From Flavobacterium sp. (GTDB lineage: Bacteria; Bacteroidota; Bacteroidia; Flavobacteriales; Flavobacteriaceae): 11,373 nt of DNA. Numbering within the stretch: the stretch's first letter is position 1; every line of letters begins with the position of its first letter. Positions 7,547 to 11,373 of this stretch are shown piece after piece. A program made the translations under genes and the position numbers. The DNA lies in NCBI GenBank assembly GCA_015478765.1, contig JADMKR010000239.1, positions 1 through 11,373 of the forward strand, in the 5' to 3' direction. The notes beneath the pieces were generated by a model that had not been told where the DNA came from, did not search any database, and saw only the letters and a program-made list of their open reading frames with translations.

Positions 7547-8284
7547 TTAAATATTATTTTCGCTCTTGTGGATAAAGCGCAGAAGTTCGAATAAAAATTC
7601 TTGCGGATTACTTTTCGCTTTCTTGCGGTGAAGTTGGTAAAAATCGTTTATCACTCGTTTGCGATCCGGAAAAAGATGCACGATTTCCCGTTTTGAATTT
7701 ACTGGGTAAAATTCGCCATTTTTCAAAAGTGCGTAGGTGTTTTTTACGCTGAATGTATCGTATACGCGGCCATCCTGAATCTTTTCCCGACTGCTCTTGT
7801 GGTGACTTGCGTATAACATCACGTTCGGGACTATGGAAACTTCTTCATAATAAACAGAATTAATAAATTCCGGTAAATTGTTATGGCGTAGTTTCAGGTT
7901 CACGAAATTCCGATCGTAAATCGAAAAAGCCGAAGTTTTTTCACTGCTCAGACTGATGGCCATATAACTGTAGTTGCCTTCCGATTGCAAAATCAATTCA
8001 TTGCGGTGCGTGTCATATTTTAATTGAACCGCCGACCATCTCTGCGCATCGTACTCAACCCAGCCCTGCGAAAAATTATTTTCGTGGAAATAAGGATGGG
8101 TGTCATTGTTTAAACGATAGGTGTTTATGTAAACGCCTCCATTGAAAACACCGGCGTTTTCTTTGCCGATTTTTTGGTCAAACCACAGTAGGGCAGCGTT
8201 TTCGTCGACCGATTGGGCTTTTGCAGTGCCAATCTGGAAAACAAGTAAAGGAAAAATAAATTTTCCGAGTAAAGTATGTGTCAA
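7547..8284 (-). CDS. secreted protein of unknown function, first gene of the TBDR unit
   Basis: This predicted exported protein has 245 residues. No ATG exists near the 5' end of the frame; the upstream in-frame stop is at 8323-8321 and the best start is TTG at 8284. That start gives a good signal peptide (MTHTLLGKFIFPLLVFQIG, ending AKA before Gln24). An ATT at 8311 is the only other candidate nearby and would add nine residues. The mature part is beta-rich to about residue 160 (GWVEYDAQRWSAVQLKYDTHRNELIL, FSIYDRNFVNL, YYEEVSIVPNVMLYASHHK). It then has a YALLKNGEFYPVNSKREI turn and a basic helical tail (LFPDRKRVINDFYQLHRKK, 204-222). From memory this resembles an uncharacterised Bacteroidota family often found just upstream of STN-type TBDR genes; I cannot name it. 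The receptor begins 5 nt downstream. It might be a periplasmic or surface accessory to the receptor; that is inference from position only. Confidence 0.8.
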   Translation of the reverse strand: MTHTLLGKFIFPLLVFQIGTAKAQSVDENAALLWFDQKIGKENAGVFNGGVYINTYRLNNDTHPYFHENNFSQGWVEYDAQRWSAVQLKYDTHRNELILQSEGNYSYMAISLSSEKTSAFSIYDRNFVNLKLRHNNLPEFINSVYYEEVSIVPNVMLYASHHKSSREKIQDGRVYDTFSVKNTYALLKNGEFYPVNSKREIVHLFPDRKRVINDFYQLHRKKAKSNPQEFLFELLRFIHKSENNI

Positions 8285-8306
8285 TTGGATTGAAAATTTG
8301 AAGTCG

Positions 8307-8336
8307 TAAATATATGCAAATTACTATCGTGAAAAA
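8307..8336 (-). promoter_or_regulatory. candidate promoter for the TBDR operon
   Basis: On the minus strand TATATTTA (8314 down to 8307) matches TAnnTTT of the Bacteroidota -7 element, missing only the final G. A T-run (8336 down to 8332) lies 17-18 nt upstream where the -33 TTTG is expected, but it lacks the G. Transcription would start roughly 18-20 nt before the TTG start of the secreted protein gene. The match is weak; location in the divergent intergenic region and absence of better candidates are the main support. Confidence 0.22.
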
Positions 8337-8353
8337 GGAATATGCATCAGCAC

Positions 8354-8373
8354 ATATTTATTTTAATGAATAT
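8354..8373. repeat. AT-rich inverted repeat in the divergent intergenic region
   Basis: Two 9-bp arms (ATATTTATT at 8354-8362 and AATGAATAT at 8365-8373) are complementary except for one pair, separated by two T. The dyad lies between the two divergent candidate promoters, about 25 bp upstream of the plus-strand -33 element and about 20 bp upstream of the minus-strand T-run. It could be an operator for a dimeric regulator. The region is very AT-rich, so chance is a serious alternative. Confidence 0.2.
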
Positions 8374-8397
8374 TTAATGTGAATCGGTGGATAAAAA

Positions 8398-8428
8398 TTT
8401 GGCGTCCTACTTTTTTATATTATATTTC
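8398..8428 (+). promoter_or_regulatory. candidate promoter for the transglutaminase pair
   Basis: TTTG at 8398-8401 and TATATTTC at 8421-8428 match the Bacteroidota -33 TTTG and -7 TAnnTTTG elements, with the last base of the -7 box differing, and are separated by 19 nt, the usual spacing. Transcription would begin near 8432-8434, giving a leader of only about 10 nt before the ATG at 8443. No Shine-Dalgarno sequence is present. Confidence 0.42.
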
Positions 8429-8442
8429 CCAAAATTTTGTTA

Positions 8443-10350
8443 ATGAAAAAGATGTGTGTTTTGCTGCTTCTTTTGGCAGTGAATGTGTCGGCGCAAAAAA
8501 GCCTCGATCCAACGGGTGAAGACATACTGTTAGCCAAGCAACTTCGCGAACAATTTGACAAAGAAGATGTGGCAATCCTGGAAAGCCGCAATTCAGTAAC
8601 TTTCGGTATCAGTAAAAACGGAGAGAAAGTTACTGCCACCAATAAGATTCACGAAAAGTTGATGAATATTAACCACCGTGCCGATATTCAGAAATACGAA
8701 TTCTACGATAGTGAGTCAAAGATTGAGTCGTTTCAGATTCAATACCGGAATGATAAGACCGCCAATCTCGCCGTAAAAGATGAATTTTACAAAGACCGCG
8801 ACCTGTTTTACAATGATGCTCGCGTGAAGTATGTATCCGTTGATTTTCCGGTTCAGGGTTATTCCTATAATTACAACGTTGAAAAGACATTCCACGATGT
8901 AAAATATTTCACATCGCTGTACTTTACTGCCGAATATCCGGTCATGGACAGGGTAATCACCATTACCGTACCCGATTGGCTCGACCTGGAACTCAAGGAA
9001 TTTAACTTTGCCGGTCACGACATCCAAAAATCGGTTACGCAGGATAAAAGTTCCACCACATATAGTTTTCGGATGACTAACATTCCGTCGTTTATTGATG
9101 AGTCGAATTCACCGGGCAAAAGTCATGTGTATCCGCATATCCTGTTAATCGCCAAATCGTTTAAATATCAGGGCGACCAGAAAAAGCTATTTGCTACCAG
9201 TGCCGATCTGTATACGTGGTATAAATCACTGGTCGATATGGTGCAAGACGATCCTTCTGTTTTCAAGGATAAAGTTGCTGAGCTCACTGCTACGGCAAAG
9301 ACAGACATGGAAAAAGTGCGCAACATTTATTACTGGGTACAGGACAACATTCGATACATCGCTTTCGAGGATGGCATCGCAGGTTTTAAACCTGATGAAT
9401 CCGATAATGTCTTTACAAAACGTTATGGTGATTGCAAAGGAATGGCCAATCTGACAAAGCAAATGTTGCAGCTCGCAGGATTGGACGGTCGTCTGACATG
9501 GATTGGCACTAAGCATCTCGCCTACGATTACAATACGCCTTCGCTCGCAGTCGATAACCACATGATTTGTACAGTGGTCTTGAACGGCAAACGATATTTT
9601 CTCGACGGAACCGAAAAATTTATGCCTCTTGGTATGAATGCCGAGCGAATTCAGGGCAAAGAAGTAATGATCGAAGATGGGGACAAATTTATTATCGATA
9701 AGGTCCCGGCTGAAAATCACGGTAAGAATGCAGAAACCTATTCGGCCACCTTTACAATTGACGGCGAAATGTTAAAGGGTAAATGCTCCAAAACTTTCAC
9801 CGGACAAAGCTGTTCTGATTTCCTGTATCGACTCGACATGCTTGAGATACACAACAAGAACACAGCGCTTGAGAACTTTTTGGCCCGTTATGATAAGAAT
9901 GCTGAAGTGGCTAACGTGATTACATCCGACTTGGCCAATCGGGAACAGTTACTGGAATTGGATTATGATATAACCGTTCGCAATAAAGTATCGACGTTTG
10001 ATGACGAACTTTACGTTGACCTGGAACTTTTAAAGGAGTATGAGGGACTTGATCTGAAAGAGAGAAAGACCGATTACGAATTCGATTTTAAAACCAATTA
10101 CAATTCGACAGTGGTACTGCAAATTCCCGCCGGATACAAAGTAAAAGAGTTGCCCGACGACGTTAACTTCACCAACAGTCATTATAAGGTGAACATTGCT
10201 TACACCCAGTCGGCTACCGAAATCAAATGCAAAAAAACGTTCATTTTCAATGAAGGCATTCTAAAAAAGTCGGATTTCGACGCCTGGAATGAAACCAACA
10301 AAAACCTCAAATCCATTTACAATCAACCCCTAGTTTTTATCAAATCCTAA
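8443..10350 (+). CDS. secreted DUF3857-transglutaminase-like protein with intact catalytic triad
   Basis: This 635-residue exported protein combines the domains typical of a Bacteroidota family. A signal peptide occupies 1-17 (MKKMCVLLLLLAVNVSA before Gln18). A DUF3857-like beta domain covers about 50-220, with a segment reading YYNDARVKYVSVDFPVQGY in loose form. A transglutaminase-like core covers about 285-395, preceded by the helix KVRNIYYWVQDNIRY (from Val292 on). The triad is Cys331 in YGDCKGMANL, His373 in VDNHMICTVVL and Asp388 in YFLDGTEKFMPLG. A DUF3858-like C-terminal domain covers about 525-635 (LQIPAGYKVKELPDDV, then a terminal NLKSIYNQPLVFIK). The fold is shared by papain-like proteases and transglutaminases, so the reaction (crosslinking, proteolysis or amide hydrolysis) cannot be assigned. 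The ATG at 8443 is preferred over a TTG at 8437 because it starts directly before the basic end of the signal peptide. Its stop overlaps the next start. Confidence 0.92.
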   Translation: MKKMCVLLLLLAVNVSAQKSLDPTGEDILLAKQLREQFDKEDVAILESRNSVTFGISKNGEKVTATNKIHEKLMNINHRADIQKYEFYDSESKIESFQIQYRNDKTANLAVKDEFYKDRDLFYNDARVKYVSVDFPVQGYSYNYNVEKTFHDVKYFTSLYFTAEYPVMDRVITITVPDWLDLELKEFNFAGHDIQKSVTQDKSSTTYSFRMTNIPSFIDESNSPGKSHVYPHILLIAKSFKYQGDQKKLFATSADLYTWYKSLVDMVQDDPSVFKDKVAELTATAKTDMEKVRNIYYWVQDNIRYIAFEDGIAGFKPDESDNVFTKRYGDCKGMANLTKQMLQLAGLDGRLTWIGTKHLAYDYNTPSLAVDNHMICTVVLNGKRYFLDGTEKFMPLGMNAERIQGKEVMIEDGDKFIIDKVPAENHGKNAETYSATFTIDGEMLKGKCSKTFTGQSCSDFLYRLDMLEIHNKNTALENFLARYDKNAEVANVITSDLANREQLLELDYDITVRNKVSTFDDELYVDLELLKEYEGLDLKERKTDYEFDFKTNYNSTVVLQIPAGYKVKELPDDVNFTNSHYKVNIAYTQSATEIKCKKTFIFNEGILKKSDFDAWNETNKNLKSIYNQPLVFIKS

Positions 10351-11373
10351 TGAAGAAAGTTATCCCGTTTGTGCTGCTTTTGATGGCAGCTTTTGTCTCG
10401 GCGCAAGAAAAAGATGAAGTCGAAAAAATGTTTTGGGGAATCGACACCCCTGAAAGTAACGCAACCGTCGTACCCGAAAAGTGGCAGGACCAATCGGCAG
10501 TTACGATTTTCCAATACAAGTATTTTTATTACCCGATGTTCTACCCAAAGCAAGGGTTCAGAAAGCGTGTAAAATTGCAGGACGCGGCATCGGTAAAAGA
10601 ATTTTCCGAATTCTCTTTTAAAGAATTGATGAGCCGAACCGGAAATCTTGAAAAGAGCATGTTGGGTGTGAAAATTATCAAACCTTCGGGAAAAACCGAA
10701 ATAATCAATGTTGACCAGAACGCGCGGTCGGTGGACGACGACAAAGTATTGGCAATAGCCGGGCTTGAAATAGGCGACATCATCGATTACTATTTTTATT
10801 ACACAGTTACCGATGTAACACAGGTATCCGATTTTTACGAAGCTACCTTATCGGGCGCATTTCCTATCATGAATTTGCGTGTGGAGCTCCAACTTGATAA
10901 GAAACTTTTCCTGAACCTGAAGAGTTACAATGGCGCGCCGGAATTTGTCGATTTGCCTCCGGGCCGAAAAGGCGACCGCCGCCTCGAGCTTACCGCTTCC
11001 GATATACCCAAATCGGACAATCAGCGTTGGTTGTATCCATTAGTTGAGCTTCCCAGCTATAAATGGTCAATGGGAAGAACTCCTTTCGGGAAGCCAAATA
11101 AAGAAATAGCAAATGGCAAGGTGAAGACACAAATCACCAAAGAAGATGTTATGTTCTCGCACGGCGAACTCTACCGGCCTTATGGCGATATGGTTCACAT
11201 TGAGAATTTCATCAAAAAAAATACGTTTGAAAATGATACTGATAAAGTGCGCCAAGTGTACTATTTCACCCGTCATAATTACTTTACGCAATATATTGAG
11301 GCGTGGGTCATTAACGAAGCAGATATTTTTTATCCGTTCGAATTATATAAGAAGCCAATATTTTTACAGACGG
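10350..11373 (+). CDS. DUF3857-type transglutaminase-related protein, N-terminal 341 codons (3' end beyond window)
   Basis: This gene starts at the ATG at 10350, sharing one base with the preceding TAA (TAATG), so it is probably translationally coupled to the transglutaminase gene. The signal peptide is MKKVIPFVLLLMAAFVSA before Gln19, closely similar in style to its neighbour. The following region (about 45-250) fits a DUF3857-like beta domain: SAVTIFQYKYFYYPMF, RKRVKLQD, LEIGDIIDYYFYYTVTD, FPIMNLRVELQLD. At residues 299-313 it has KVRQVYYFTRHNYFT, matching the KVRNIYYWVQDNIRY helix before the catalytic core in the upstream protein. There the catalytic Cys lies 39 residues after the Val of that helix. 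Here the corresponding position (about residue 339) reads FLQT with no Gly-Asp-Cys. Either the core has a longer insertion or this member lacks the nucleophile. It is likely an exported partner of the upstream protein. Function unknown. Confidence 0.85.
   Translation, partial: MKKVIPFVLLLMAAFVSAQEKDEVEKMFWGIDTPESNATVVPEKWQDQSAVTIFQYKYFYYPMFYPKQGFRKRVKLQDAASVKEFSEFSFKELMSRTGNLEKSMLGVKIIKPSGKTEIINVDQNARSVDDDKVLAIAGLEIGDIIDYYFYYTVTDVTQVSDFYEATLSGAFPIMNLRVELQLDKKLFLNLKSYNGAPEFVDLPPGRKGDRRLELTASDIPKSDNQRWLYPLVELPSYKWSMGRTPFGKPNKEIANGKVKTQITKEDVMFSHGELYRPYGDMVHIENFIKKNTFENDTDKVRQVYYFTRHNYFTQYIEAWVINEADIFYPFELYKKPIFLQT

Noticed and set aside
8437..8442. TTG start at 8437 for the transglutaminase gene
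   Set aside because: The ATG at 8443 directly precedes the basic end of the signal peptide; the TTG would sit almost at the inferred transcription start.
9226..9720. 164-codon open frame on the minus strand inside the transglutaminase gene
   Set aside because: It lies wholly antisense to a well-supported gene over its catalytic core, and the product has no recognisable domain or signal; it is a frame shadow.

Overview
The window comes from a member of the Bacteroidota. Evidence is a short RpoD with no large region 1.1, a TonB-dependent receptor (TBDR) with an STN and a carboxypeptidase-like N-terminal domain, DUF4249 lipoproteins, an MG2/plug protein, DUF3857-transglutaminase proteins, almost no Shine-Dalgarno sequences, and a plausible promoter of the TTTG / TAnnTTTG type. 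From memory of RpoD sequences, the start of the protein and the KIGSINKINK stretch look most like Flavobacteriia, but the class is not proven. GC content is moderate.

Layout. Positions 1-560 (minus strand) hold the N-terminal two thirds of the housekeeping sigma factor rpoD, cut by the window edge. A 105-bp gap follows. From 8284 down to 666 (all minus strand) lies a compact five-gene unit, in transcription order: a small secreted protein of unknown function (8284-7547), a TBDR (7541-4791), two tandem DUF4249 lipoproteins (4787-3591 and 3523-2327), and a secreted MG2-like protein carrying a TonB plug-like segment but no barrel (2330-666). Gaps are 5, 3 and 67 nt, then a 4-nt ATGA overlap, so co-transcription is very likely. 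A 158-bp divergent intergenic region (8285-8442) separates this unit from a plus-strand pair. That pair is a complete DUF3857-transglutaminase protein (8443-10350) and a second, related protein (10350-11373) that starts at a TAATG overlap and runs off the window.

How the genes may work together. The five-gene unit looks like an outer-membrane uptake or signalling locus: a TonB-driven channel with surface lipoprotein partners and two secreted accessory proteins. The substrate cannot be read from the sequence. The receptor carries an STN domain, normally used to signal to a FecR-type anti-sigma factor, but no FecI/FecR pair is present in the window. The two DUF4249 proteins are both 398 residues long and align without a gap (271 identities counted by hand, 68%), so they arose by tandem duplication followed by considerable divergence. 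The transglutaminase pair is probably periplasmic or outer-envelope. The first member has a complete Cys-His-Asp triad. The second shows no Gly-Asp-Cys at the expected distance before the window ends.

No RNA genes, insertion sequences, CRISPR arrays or integration sites were seen, and no gene-free stretch exceeds 300 bases. The window is mostly recognisable families in a typical arrangement. The points most worth a second look are the duplicated lipoproteins, the barrel-less plug protein, the unexplained secreted leader protein and the possibly inactive transglutaminase paralogue.
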